Made by a program: the position numbers and the translations under genes | Shown: positions 54,043 to 64,000 of the stretch, piece after piece | Numbering within the stretch: the first letter of the stretch is position 1 | Layout of the letters: the number at the start of each line of letters is the position of its first letter | Notes under the pieces: model-generated | Seen by the model: only the letters and a program-made list of their open reading frames with translations | Told to the model about the DNA's origin: nothing | The model's database searches: none | NCBI GenBank assembly: GCA_030220185.1 | Contig: JASPKZ010002332.1 | Span: forward strand, 2,046,001 to 2,110,000 | Direction: 5' to 3' | Length of the DNA stretch: 64,000 nucleotides | DNA from: Diploptera punctata | Taxonomy: Eukaryota > Arthropoda > Insecta > Blattodea > Blaberidae

Positions 54043-54480
54043 TCACCAGTCTTTTGTAATTTTGGTGAGAGGCTGAGTTCTGCTTTGGCATTTCATTAGG
54101 TGGTACCTGGAGCATGGCTCGTCGCAAAGCTTACATCTGCAGTCCTCCTTCGGGTCGTGGTATGACGGATTCTGACATATTTTCCAGTGGAAACCATCGC
54201 GGCGAAGCGTGTGTATAGGTGGCGAAGTTGGAAGTTCGGTCCTTTCCACACATCGGTTTTCATCGTTTCTGTGTCCATTATTTCCATCGGTATTGCATTG
54301 GCTTTGTTTTGTCTCTCTTTGATGGCGTCTTTATATGCCTGGGTTTCTGGTAGATTGAAGCGAAGCTTGATGTCCTCAATGAAGTAGGATTCATGTGCTA
54401 TTCTGTAGGCGTAGCTGTTTCTTGTGTACTTTGAGAGTGACAAGGCCCTCTTGAGATATCTGGCTTTGACATTCTCCAAT
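54043..54480 (-). pseudogene. Retroelement C-terminal fragment with Cys/His motif
   Basis: 54096-54479 and, after a frameshift, 54043-54249 on minus. Residues include ENVKARYLKRALSLSKYTRN, YFIEDIKLRF, then HWKICQNPSYHDPKEDCRCK and LCDEPCSRYHLMKC, a CxC..C..C..H..C-type cluster at the C-terminus of some non-LTR elements. Decayed. Confidence 0.6.
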
Positions 54481-54539
54481 TTCTTGAGGTTTTTCGCTGT
54501 TAGGTGAATCCAAATTATCTGAAAATAACATTAGTATCG

Positions 54540-55455
54540 TGTTCACAGTTTTAGAGGTTAGCTATGTGGTTGGTGAGAGTCCCAATAAGATTTAAACTCA
54601 CGTTTGATTCCTAGCACCGCTAAAGAGGATGAAGGGATGAGAAGAGGTGAACAATACATTTACAAAAGAGACTGAGATTAGTGTCATAATTTTTGGGGTC
54701 GCTAAGCTGATTGGTCGCAGTTCAGAAGCCATTGAAGTCAAAATTTTATATCTAGCATCCCTAGGGTTGAGAAGGGGCGAAAGATAAAATGTTAAAGTGA
54801 CTGAGTTAAATAAAATGTTAAAAGTGACTGGGTTGAATACCGGATTAGTAGTTGTCGGTATCGCTAAGATGATTGCTGATAATACCAATGACATTTAAGC
54901 CCAGGTTTTAACTCTGGTACTCTCAAGAGTGTGGGGGGTGAGAAGAGGTGAAAAAATAAAATTTCCTAAATGACCGAAATTGGTGTCCAATCCATATTTT
55001 ACGGCGTTGCAAAGCTGATTGATATAACAGTCCATATGTCATTTAAGTTTATGATTGTCTCCGAGCACTCCTCGAATGACAAGAATGGATAAAAATAAAA
55101 TGTTCAAAATGATCGAAATTAGTGTCTAATTCATAGATATCTGAGTCGCTAAGCTCATTGTTGACAGTCCCCAATCGGGGCAAGAGGAGGAGGAGTCATG
55201 TAAAAATAATAATCGGAAACAGCCGATATTAGTGTCGAATCCTTAGTTTTCGAGCTAGTTGAGATGATTAGCGACACTCCCGATTCTCTTTAAGTCCACA
55301 TTCAGCCCTCATCTGACAGGGGTGAGAAAGGATGAAAAATAAAATTTCCACGTGACCAAGTTTAGTGACGAATCCATAGTTTCCAGGTCGCTAAGCTTGT
55401 TAGTGACAAGAAGTTTGGGATAAATAAATACCCGAACAACGCCGGGTGTTCAGTT
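54540..55455 (+). repeat. Helitron-like minisatellite ending in a 3' terminus
   Basis: About six diverged units of 110-160 bp, each with a GTCGCTAAGCTGATTG-like block (near 54702, 54862, 55010, 55145, 55254, 55390). They end at AATACCCGAACAACGCCGGG followed by TGTTCAGTTAA, a Helitron-like hairpin and terminus with CTAA changed to TTAA. Confidence 0.6.
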
Positions 55456-55734
55456 AATATTAAATAAACTGCAAGTTTAACTCCCGGAGTTACAATTGCC
55501 ATGAATCTTATGTGCATTAAAATCAGAAATAAAAATACATTATTTATTTTTATTTCTAAATCAGTGCCAAGCTATTTTTTTTTTGTGCATTGCATATCAG
55601 TGGTTCAGTGGTCCAAAGTAAACCTTAAGTCCCAAGTATAGGCCCCTAGTTGACGGTACTCATATAATAAAATATTAAAAATATTATTATAAAGTATAAT
55701 GAATTATTAATAACAAAGAAAAATGATGTGTCAA

Positions 55735-56590
55735 AAAAAATAAACATAGGGTAATTTCTGGGAACACAGTCATGCTATTATGCATTACAGGATTCTTGTT
55801 ATTCCAAATTCTCTCATGAAATGTTATACTAAAATGTATATTAAAAGAGGGAACGCCGTAGCGTAGATGGTTAAGACAATACGCTACAAACCGGAAGGTC
55901 TAGGGTCCGAGTCCCGGTGGGGTCAGGATTTTTTAACTGATCCAAACCTTCTGGTGGCACCATGGTCCTGGGGTTGAGTCAGCCTCTAACGGAAATGAGT
56001 ACTGGGGGGTAAAGGCTGCCATCACGCAGGGCTGACAACCCGGCTGACATCAAATGCCGATTGTCTAGAAAAAATGGGAGCCTTAACCTCTCTACTATCC
56101 CAAGGGTCTCCTATAGCCTGTAGTGGGATCACTATATATTTAAAAAACGGTGATTCTTTCAGATAGGCCTACAGGGATGCAAAAGAGAAGGAGAATATAT
56201 TACGAGTATTTGAAAATAAAGTGCTAGGGAAATTTTTGAAACCAAAGACAGACAAACAGACGGGTGAACGAAGAAAACTATAAAACAGTGAGTACATGAT
56301 CTTTATAGGAAACCAGATGTAATAAGAACAAGCAAGTTTCATAGAGTGCAAAGGATAGGACATACAGCATCTATGGAGAATAAAAGATATGCACGGAAAC
56401 TTGTTATTAGGAAAAACAGGAGAGGAAGAGCCCAGATAAGTACCTTAAGGATGAGATTAGAGAATAACGTTAACTATGATTTGAGGTAGATAAACTACAG
56501 AAATGATTGAAAAATATCTTAGGATATGGATGTATAGAAAGCTTATCTCCAAGCGGCCACGAATCTCCGGATTCAATACAAGTGATCACT
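55735..56590 (+). pseudogene. LINE-A fragment with nested SINE
   Basis: Plus strand; CTATTATGCATTACAGGATT and, after the SINE, GAGTATTTGAAAATAAAGTG, GACGGGTGAACG, AGATTAGAGAATAACGTTAA match LINE-A. Many stops. Confidence 0.78.
55847..56134 (+). mobile_element. ACTTT-tailed SINE, diverged
   Basis: Head CCGTAGCGTAGATGGTTAAG, B-box GGGTCCGAGTCCC, body intact, tail lost. Imperfect target duplication TATATTAAAA / TATATTTAAAA. Confidence 0.85.
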
Positions 56591-56610
56591 GCCTACGTTA
56601 ATAGGCAATG

Positions 56611-56840
56611 CAGTAAAGTAAAGTGATCCCACAACAGACCCGGAGGCCCTTGGGGTAGTAGGAGGTTAAGGCTCCCACTTTTTCTAGACAATCGGCACTT
56701 GATGTCAGCCGGGTTGTCAGCCCTGCGTGACGGCCGCCTTTACCCCAGAACAAGCGTCTGGTACTCATTTCCGTTAGAGGCTGAGTCGACCCCAGGGCCA
56801 TAGTGCCGCCAGAGGGTTTGGGTCAGTTTAAAAATCCTGA
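56611..56840 (-). mobile_element. ACTTT-tailed SINE, 5' truncated
   Basis: Tail AGTAAAGTAAAGTGATCCC at left; ends at GGTCAGTTTAAAAATCCTGA, so the whole tRNA head is missing. Confidence 0.9.
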
Positions 56841-56844
56841 CGTA

Positions 56845-58402
56845 AATTAGTTATTATAAACATGTTCTATGTTTCAAGTGAGTATTACCTGACATGTGAA
56901 TTGGAGCCATCAAGCTACACTTGTAGTGAAAAATTGTAATTTGTGGTATTTCAGATATAAAAGTTTATCCTAGCCTACTGAATTGTTTGCTTGGCGTTTC
57001 TATAGTCTTCTCTAAGCATTACAGACTAATGGTGGTGTATCAGATAGGTTAGGTCTCTTGGTCCATCATAAATAAAATAATAAATAAAATTAATATTCTG
57101 ACATACAGTATGTAGAAGTAGCTACTAGCTACTGTAATAGGCAAGACTCGTAGATAAAAATATGCTGTTTGTCTTAATTATGGCAGTTGAAATGTTTGAA
57201 AGTTACTCTAATGAACAATATAACATTAAATATTACAAGTATAAGTTTTATTCTAAATTGTTTGTTGTTTCATTATTCATGCATGTTTTGTTTTTGTTAT
57301 TTTTTTGTATCTATTCCTGCATAATATATAATGTTTTGTTAATTTATTGTTCATGATACTCCAAGTTATATCAGTTACAGTACATAGGCCTATGCCGGAA
57401 GGTCATGAGTATAATTTGTTTTGAAAATTTATTAGAACCCATGTGGCTTATACTAACTTCTTTGAAACAAGACTCTCCCGACTTCGATACCGCCCTAGCG
57501 GAAAATGTTATAAAATTCGTGCTGTTTTCTCAGTAAACACAAGGATTGTAAATAAAATAATGATAATACTATCGTAATGATGTTATTATGACGCACATTC
57601 ACCTTCAGGTGGAGTTGTATGTTTGCTTAGAACGTCAGAAGCATTTGGCGCAGTGAGTATTGTGTGTGTGTGAGAAATTTGTCATTAAGGATTACATGAA
57701 GTCTGCGGCAACGATTCATTATCATATCAGACTGTTGTAACTTGGGATCATGGCGCATTCACTACCCTAAGGTAGAATTGTCAGCGCAGCCAACTATCGC
57801 CATTTCCTAAGCATCGTTTCCACTTTTTTCTCCCTTCAGCATGATCCGCCTTATATTTTGTGTGGGAATGTACTTTACCATGCAGAGGAAACAACAGCTG
57901 TATATTATACCTTAACCGCTCTTAGAGTGATCCTAACATAAATGCCAATTGTATCCTTCCGCCATTCGCGCCACAATTACTGTCACATTAACAGAGAGCA
58001 CGTGTGAAGTATATAAGGCATGTCATCGTTAAATTGAGTAGATTACAAGAAAGCTGGTGAGATTTTTCATTAAATTTGTGAAATAATTAAAAAAAGCTGT
58101 TTTTGATAGTCGAGTCAATGATTTGCCAGACTTGTGTTTTAAACATTTAGATGGCGACACAGCAACAGTAGACTCTACATCGTCAGCCATTTTGTTGCAT
58201 CAGAATCGACTGAAGCATGACTCAAATGCATCATGCATATGTAATAAACTATTTTAAGTGTTAATTATTGATTAGGTATATTTTAGAATATTTTCTATGT
58301 TTTGAATACTATTTTCATTTACGAAGAATAATATGTGGGATATTCAGAGGACATATTTTTAATTTAATGAAGAGAACAACTTTTTCGCGTACTTATTACT
58401 TC
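56845..58402. other. Non-coding stretch
   Basis: Less AT-rich in part (57590-58060), without a recognised exon or repeat. Confidence 0.45.
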
Positions 58403-58405
58403 TAA

Positions 58406-58512
58406 GGGTCAGTTTCGCCAAGAGAGGTAACTGTATTACGCCAGTTTCCCCCATGTATAATGCATAGCTTAAACTGGCGTAATGCAGTTACCTCTCTTGG
58501 TGAAACTGGCCC
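58406..58512. mobile_element. Harbinger-like MITE
   Basis: 107 bp, ends GGGTCAGTTTCGCCAAGAG and inverse CTCTTGGTGAAACTGGCCC; the arms pair for about 43 bp. TAA at 58403-58405 and 58513-58515 fits a 3-bp PIF/Harbinger target. Confidence 0.78.
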
Positions 58513-58687
58513 TAAATCGTACATCGGTGTCCATAAACAATAAAAAGCGATCAGGTCACATTGTTTTGTTTTGATGAGGATCACTTTAAGAGCGGATAGC
58601 CTTTAGGTTAGCGGTGTTGTATTCACTATGTTTTATTTAAACGAGTCCTTGTGTAACTTCGCTCATGATTATACTATTAAGGAAGTA

Positions 58688-58817
58688 TAATATAATTTCA
58701 CTTGTAATTTCGTTAAAATGTTTATAATAGTCTATTTGTTTATTTACAACTTTAATATAATTTCACTTGTAATTTCGTTAAAATGTTTATAATAGTCTAT
58801 TTGTTTATTTACAACTT
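58688..58817. repeat. Exact 65-bp tandem duplication
   Basis: Two adjacent identical 65-bp copies beginning TAATATAATTTCACTTG. Recent local duplication. Confidence 0.9.
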
Positions 58818-58819
58818 TC

Positions 58820-60294
58820 GTAATAGCCTTATTTGGAATCGGGGAATTTTAATATTTTGTAAGAAAGTGTCTTTGACATCTCCAGTTTTCACGTTTAGGA
58901 AACGTGTCATAATTGATAATATTATGTTAAACCAAAACAAGATAAGACTGTATCAATAAAGTACAAATCACCAAACCAAAATATTAAAATAGTTTTTAAA
59001 AATATTTATTCAATCAATAACTAGTCTTGATAGTGATATCGCAATCGAAAAGCAAACTTGAAAACTGGAAATAAGTCGGGAATTTGCAAGTAACCGGGAA
59101 ATAGACGGGAATTCATAAAGCGAAGTGCATCTGTCTTGTATTGAAATCAAAAGAATCGCAATCGATAAACCACACTCTAAAAATGCGCACACATATTGGA
59201 ATATTTCTAGGAAGAAATGTTTATGAAACTATCGCATACGTTTGACGGAGTCAAGCTGCTCTTACCAACACGGTATCGTATTACAAAACAATACTTCAAG
59301 CACACGTAGTTCAATAAGCCAGATCAACTCGGACTCGTGCAGTAAGTTTACAGTCAGTTTATTGAACACGCCCATTTTTAATGTAACTCTCGGCAAGTGT
59401 CTTTCGCTTTTCGTATACAATCGACCAATTCTTCCTATTACACTGGTCGACAAGGTTTTCTTCACAAGAAATCCGATTAGTAAATCTAGTGCATTTTTTC
59501 CATACTGAATTCAGATATGTAGTCAGAATTTTTCCATCAGGCAAGTTTTTTTTTTGTGGCAGCTATTTTTTTTTAAATTGATTTTAGCATTCTCTTTGAC
59601 CTGTCATACGAACCTTTACTTTATATGTAGCGATTTTATTCAAGCTGTATTTAAGGGCTGTCTCTGATGAGCACGGCGAGCGTTTTCATCATCAAATTTC
59701 CACAATGGAAAAGAGGTACCAAGGTAAGTGGAGTTCTAATATGCTGGCTGACTACTGTTGGACCAAGAAGAGAGATGTTCCAGATGCAAAATATGCCCGA
59801 AAATCACTATCTACCAATTTCTAGGTATGTCAGAATGAGTTAGATGGATTTATTAAAAATTATAAAAAAATGTAAATGAATATCACAGAAAACTCTTGCC
59901 TGATAGGAAAAAACTGAAATTATATTTAAAGTCAGGATGAAAAATACTTCTAAAATCTCATATTTTTATTCTTGTGAAAGAAAAAAAGTTCATTTTTGTC
60001 AACCAGTGTTATTAATAATTTATAGAAATCTATACAAATTATCAAACGATTTAAAAAATAAAATACGAATAAAGTAATTTTAACTGTGAGACTGTTTGCA
60101 GTGTTTTATGGTAGCATAGTCCATGTTCAAATAATTAAAAAAGATATTTCGCTATTCTTATTTAAAATAAATTATATTTTTATCACTTACAGATATTAAA
60201 AAACTATTTTTACAAAATTAACATTACTAGAATTAATTAAATTTAGCACTAAAAAATCGGGAATTATTTTTGATGCCATGAAAAGAACGGGAAA
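58820..60294. other. Mostly non-coding; internal part of a hAT-like element
   Basis: Contains CGGGAATT and CGGGAAATA motifs near 59060-59110, mirroring 60255-60310, and the coding scrap at 59714. The left terminus was not found, so the extent is uncertain. Confidence 0.4.
59714..59860 (+). pseudogene. Transposon-type C-terminal coding scrap (KRYQGKW)
   Basis: MEKRYQGKWSSNMLADYCWT then KKRDVPDAKYARKSLS and a stop; matches the minus-strand scrap at 48660. Lies within the element ending at about 60334. Confidence 0.55.
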
Positions 60295-60334
60295 TAGTCG
60301 GGAATTTCATATTTGTAATTTGCTGGACACCCTG
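60255..60334 (-). mobile_element. hAT-like terminus CAGGGTGTCC
   Basis: Read on minus it begins CAGGGTGTCCAGCAAATTAC and continues with repeated GGGAA/TTCCCG motifs, the appearance of a class of insect hAT elements. The partner end and target duplication were not identified. Confidence 0.5.
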
Positions 60335-60464
60335 TTTTTTTAATAAAGGTGAATACTGCCTAGACCTCGACATGTGATTTCCCACTGCAAGGCTGTGTTG
60401 TCATATGTCTTTAAATTATTTCTACTTTGCCCGTAAACGTATGAGATGTGTATGTTTTACTTAC

Positions 60465-60608
60465 GTTTGGCACATCCTTTTTTGGCCCCGAGTTTGACGG
60501 GATATGTCTTCTCGCACTCGCAGTGTCTGGTGATCTGGTCACAGAAGACATGTGGAAGCGCGGGATCACACGTGTGTTCACATGGTGCCCCCAGGTATGA
60601 TCCCGAAA
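60465..60608 (-). CDS. Host gene exon: six-cysteine module 1
   Basis: 144 bp, phase 1 at both ends. The acceptor GTTGTTGCAG precedes 60608 and the strong donor GTAAGT follows 60465. The translation begins SGSYLGAPCEHTCDP and contains six cysteines spaced C-x3-C-x8-C-x6-C-x-C-x13-C. It ends GCAK plus the first base of a Pro codon completed by the exon at 26604. Extracellular disulfide-rich domain inferred; EB/EGF-like but no named gene recognised. The signal peptide exon must lie to the right, beyond the window. Confidence 0.87.
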
Positions 60609-60699
60609 CTGCAACAACAAAACATTTACTATATATGTAATTTAATATTACTTTTCCGTAAATTAAACGAACAAATCTGTTGTTCAACCATAGCTAACT

Positions 60700-60782
60700 C
60701 ACAGGCACTTCGTGTCCGCTCGGACATAAGCTCTCCGTACATCCCTATCATGAGCTAATGTTTTCCAGTTATCCCATGTATA
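60700..60782 (-). pseudogene. LINE-A 3' scrap
   Basis: CGGACATAAGCTCTCCGTACATCC and following bases match 60838-60900 of the adjacent LINE-A; an older partial copy next to the younger one. Confidence 0.7.
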
Positions 60783-60787
60783 ATATA

Positions 60788-62020
60788 CTTACTTACTTAC
60801 TCACTGGCACTATCGAACCTGTAGGTCCATGGCCGCGCGGACATAAGTTCTCCATACATCCCTATCCTGAGCTAATGCTTTCCAATCATTCCCTGTATAA
60901 TCTACTTCCCTCAGATCATAGTTAATGTTGTTCTCCCACCTCATTCTTGGTCTACCAACCGGGCGTTTTCCCTCCGGCTTTCCTACAAGAAGTTTCCATG
61001 CACGTCTTTCATTCCCCATACGCGCAACATGTCCTGCCCATCGCAGTCTACGAGACTTAACTGTTCTTATTATATCTGGCATAAAGACCATGTAGTTCAC
61101 TGTTAATTAGTCTTTTCCATTCACCTGTCTGTTCATCTCTCTTTGGTCCAAAAATTTCCTTAAGAACTTTATTCTCAAAAACTCGTAATCTCATTTCCTC
61201 CCTTAAAGTAAGAGTCCATGTTTCGCACCCATATAATATAACTGCTAGAATAATAGTTTTATATATTTGCAGTTTAACGTTTTTTGAAAGGAGTTGGGAC
61301 ATCAAAAGTCTCTGCAATGCATAATAGCACGCATTTCCAGAATTGTGCCTATGTTTAATTTCTTTGTGCATCTCATTTCTATTTGTGATTATTGTTCCTA
61401 GGTATTTGAATTCAGCAACTTCCTCAAAATTTCCCTCATTTGTCATTAGCTGTCCATTTCCATTATATAATGCATTTCTACGTGTGGCCATATATTTAGT
61501 TTTATTAATATTTACTTCCAGTCCTAATTCCTTAGTATTACTCAATAGTGTGTGCATGTTGTCCTTTAGTATCTCCTCGCTATCGGCCAATAGTACTACA
61601 TCATCAGCATAAACTAACAGCTTATTAATACCATTGAGTTGTAAGCCTTCTTCATCCTCTAAAGATTTGATGGCATGCTCTAGTACAAAATTAAATAGTA
61701 GAGGAGATAGTGCATCTCCTTGCTTCAACCCATTCCGGATTTCAAAAGTGTCCGAAAACTGTTTGCCTACACGCACCCTACTCTTTGTGCCATTTAGACA
61801 CATTCGTATAAGTCTAACTAACTTTTTAGGAATTCCGAACTCCAGCAGGATACTATGTAACTTCTCCCTCTTAATTGAATCATATGCTTTTTTTTAAGTC
61901 TACATATAGTTGATGTATAGTACCATTATATTCCCATTTCTTTTCTAAAATTTGTCTTATACTAAAAATCTGATCTGTTGTAGACCTGTTTCTTCTAAAT
62001 GCACATTGATGATCTCCTAG
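60788..62020 (-). pseudogene. LINE-A: reverse transcriptase and C-terminus, best copy
   Basis: Minus strand. 61880-62020 has CAFRRNRSTTDQIFSIRQIL and LYVDLKK; a frameshift lies in a T run near 61893. 61057-61803 has NGLKQGDALSPLLFNFVLEH, the catalytic YADD (VYADDVVLLAD), NINKTKYM, EFKYLGTIIT and YGCETWTL. 60810-61100, in another frame, has RRLRWAGHVARMGNERRAW, GKRPVGRPRMRWENNIN and YVRAAM. The 3' tail is ACTT-type (60788-60803 on plus). 5' truncated and frameshifted, but the active-site box is intact, so it is fairly young. Type: insect endonuclease-RT LINE. Confidence 0.92.
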
Positions 62021-62185
62021 CCATGTATAATGTACTTCCCAAAAATTACGGTTAATTTTATTCTCCCACCTCATTCTTGGTTTAACAATTGGACATTTTC
62101 CCTCTGGTTTTCCAATAAGAAGCTTCCATATTCCCTATTCGTGTCACATGCTCTGTACATCGCAGTTTGTGAGACTTAACTGTAC
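62020..62185 (-). pseudogene. Older LINE-A C-terminal scrap
   Basis: ATGTATAATGTACTTCCC, TTCTCCCACCTCATTCTTGG and AGTTTGTGAGACTTAACTGT match 60880-61060 with many changes; the younger LINE abuts it. Confidence 0.7.
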
Positions 62186-62622
62186 AACGCACGTTTGTGA
62201 AGTGTTTTACAGAACCTCGGATATAAAAAAAATCTCGCTATCGCTCGGTTTTTAAACATTTCCTCGCTTCTGTAAAAACCACTTCCCAACCTCGCATCGT
62301 AATATAGGCTACTATATTTCATCTGTAAGTTAATGTTTTGTAGGCGTAGGTATGTCCAATGCACTTTGTAGGCTTCGGGTTTACGCATAGCCTATAGACT
62401 ATCTATCTTCAATTTAAGCACACATTAAACAATACATAATGAAGATACCGAGCTATGAGTTGAGTGCTTGGTTCATACAGTATCGTTTAAGATTCAGATA
62501 GGGCCGGCCCCGAGAAAAAATCCCGTGTCGATCAATATGATTTGGATTTTTCGTGTTTTTTTCAATTGTCAAGGAAATGGAAATGTTAGATTGGATTTTA
62601 TTACCACGATCCATTTCATGAT

Positions 62623-62948
62623 CCATCCATCCATAGTAATTCTGCCCGAGGGCAGGTCTTTCATTGCAATCATAGCATTTCCATGCTATACTTTGCAGCT
62701 TCACTTGGGAATTATTGGTGTGGTAGCTTCCCGTTGCTTTCCACACCGGTGATGGTTAATAATGATAAGGATGATGATGGCCGGATGATTTTCGGGGACC
62801 GTTGGGCCCTAAGAATCCTGACATTTGTCTTACAGGTGAGGAAAAAACCCCGAAAAAACCTCACCCAGGAGCCTGTCCCGATCGGGAATCGAACCCTGGC
62901 CTGCTGTGTGACAAGGCAGCACGCTACCTCGAGACCACAGCGGTGGAC
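62623..62948 (-). mobile_element. CCAT-tailed SINE, full length
   Basis: Tail CCATCCATCCATAG at left, tRNA head ending GGTGGAC at right, B-box inverse GGGAATCGAACCC. Perfect 12-bp target duplication CCATTTCATGAT at 62611-62622 and 62949-62960. Confidence 0.95.
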
Positions 62949-62960
62949 CCATTTCATGAT

Positions 62961-63746
62961 AAATTATTAATATTTAATATAGTTGCATTCCCACAATAAT
63001 ACCAAAATAGACAATAATAGTTATATACAGCCTATTGATATACATCAAAATATCGTATGGCCAAGCGTCTCAAAATAAAATTGAAGTAAAAAGGTAACTG
63101 TATACGTTGATTTGTAGCCATCTATTTTGCATACGGAAATGATATTAGGATAGCGAATACATATTTGACGATAAAGGTGTGACAGATAGAAGAGGGAAAA
63201 TAAAATCCGCGCATAGTTTACTCTCGTCGATACGAACTAAGGGGGTTGCCAGGGTCAACTTCTCCATTTGACTGCCGATTCGTTTCAGTAGAGTAATATG
63301 TTTTCTCAACATTTATACTTCTGAAGGGTTTGGACTTCAATCTAGGCATTGGTACACAATCTAGCAGTTGGAAATTGCTCACTTCTACCTCTTTTACTTC
63401 TAAGACTGAAAATTGCTCAAGAGGCAGATATGTAATATGTGAGCCAAAATGACAGTCTTAACTACAAGAAACAGCTTATTGATTTTTAATACATTATGGC
63501 TGCAAAACATTTTGCTCGATAAACAAAAGTGTAATATGTTCTACATATAATTTAAAACAAAAATTGTACCTGTGTTGGCAGTCGTCCTCAACATGTTCTA
63601 CATAGCCTACAGTAAATGTCTAGTAACCTGATTTATTAGAAATCTATGATTAAAAAAGTTTTAAATATATATAAATACTGTATCTTACCATTAGCTGTCC
63701 GGGTAAAATGTATGAAGAAGAGTCCCAGCAAAGGTGATATATTATT
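62961..63746. other. Non-coding stretch with a Penelope-like arm scrap
   Basis: 63560-63597 reads AAAATTGTACCTGTGTTGGCAG then TCGTCCTCAAC, matching the arm of the fold-back at 8578 and a scrap at 32205-32240. Otherwise nothing recognised. Confidence 0.5.
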
Positions 63747-63845
63747 ATTGACTATTTAACTCATGCCCCAAATGGCAGTCGATGACCAATCACATTAATA
63801 TGAATTTTGATTTACAACCAATCACAGTGTTTTTTCACCTCGGTT
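63747..63845 (+). repeat. Repeat shared with 44627-44720
   Basis: ATTTAACTCATGCCCCAAATG, GATGACCAATCACATTAA and CAACCAATCACAGT, same order and strand as at 44.6 kb. Confidence 0.7.
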
Positions 63846-64000
63846 TTATCACCTTCATTTTATAAAATTGCTCCCAGAATTGTATATAGTGCACGAATGT
63901 AACCAGATTCTGTTTGCGAGATATAATAAAAAAACGTTCGTAGTAATTGATTATACCACAAAATCACTGTTTTCACTTTCTTAAACGTATTATTTCCCAG

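Noticed and set aside
57590..58300. Possible promoter or first exon on the basis of higher GC
   Set aside because: No start codon context, exon or core promoter could be supported.

Overview
The window is eukaryotic, AT-rich and almost entirely intronic or intergenic. The dense tRNA-derived SINEs, several non-LTR retrotransposon families, an intact mariner, hAT, piggyBac-like and Harbinger-like elements, Helitron-like pieces and Penelope-like elements point to an insect with a large genome. The SINE and LINE styles resemble those of cockroaches and termites (Blattodea or another polyneopteran). That placement is an inference, not a database result.

One host gene can be recognised. Three exons on the minus strand (60465..60608, 26443..26604, 19156..19332) have consensus splice sites and all are phase 1-1, so they join in frame. 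They encode two six-cysteine modules followed by a single transmembrane helix and a basic cytoplasmic segment. The first and last exons lie outside the window. The introns (33,860 bp and 7,110 bp) hold most of the mobile elements.

Layout. 1-12 kb: LINE fragment, a 997-bp hAT element with an 8-bp target duplication, SINEs, two fold-back insertions with 12-bp target duplications, and tandem tRNA-like units. 12-15.3 kb: intact mariner, a 1.4-kb TIR element carrying a SINE, and a 303-bp palindrome with a hammerhead ribozyme in each arm. 15.8-19.3 kb: tRNA-like hairpin units, a TA-flanked MITE, a SINE and the membrane exon. 19.6-23.8 kb: a LINE split by an inverted-dimer Penelope-like element. 23.9-29 kb: an empty-site copy of the TIR element, a LINE, a Cys-rich exon, a SINE and a tRNA-like palindrome. 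29-38.5 kb: a composite fold-back/tandem element with a templated 206-bp patch, a piggyBac-like palindrome, a solo LTR, a Helitron with a nested LINE and a SINE nested in a SINE. 39-50.4 kb: LINE remnants (one with a 5' inversion), a Penelope-like fragment, a second tRNA-like tandem array and the second copy of the composite element. 51-64 kb: SINEs, LINE-A copies, a Helitron-like minisatellite, a Harbinger-like MITE, a hAT-like terminus, a Cys-rich exon and the best LINE reverse transcriptase.

The most interesting theme is that the Penelope-like insertions share one geometry: a short 3' tail followed by a fold-back, bounded by 12-14 bp target duplications. One carries two convincing hammerhead ribozymes whose stem III is self-complementary, and a second carries a degenerate one. 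A second theme is the number of unrelated repeats that carry a tRNA-like Pol III module inside a flanking inverted repeat.
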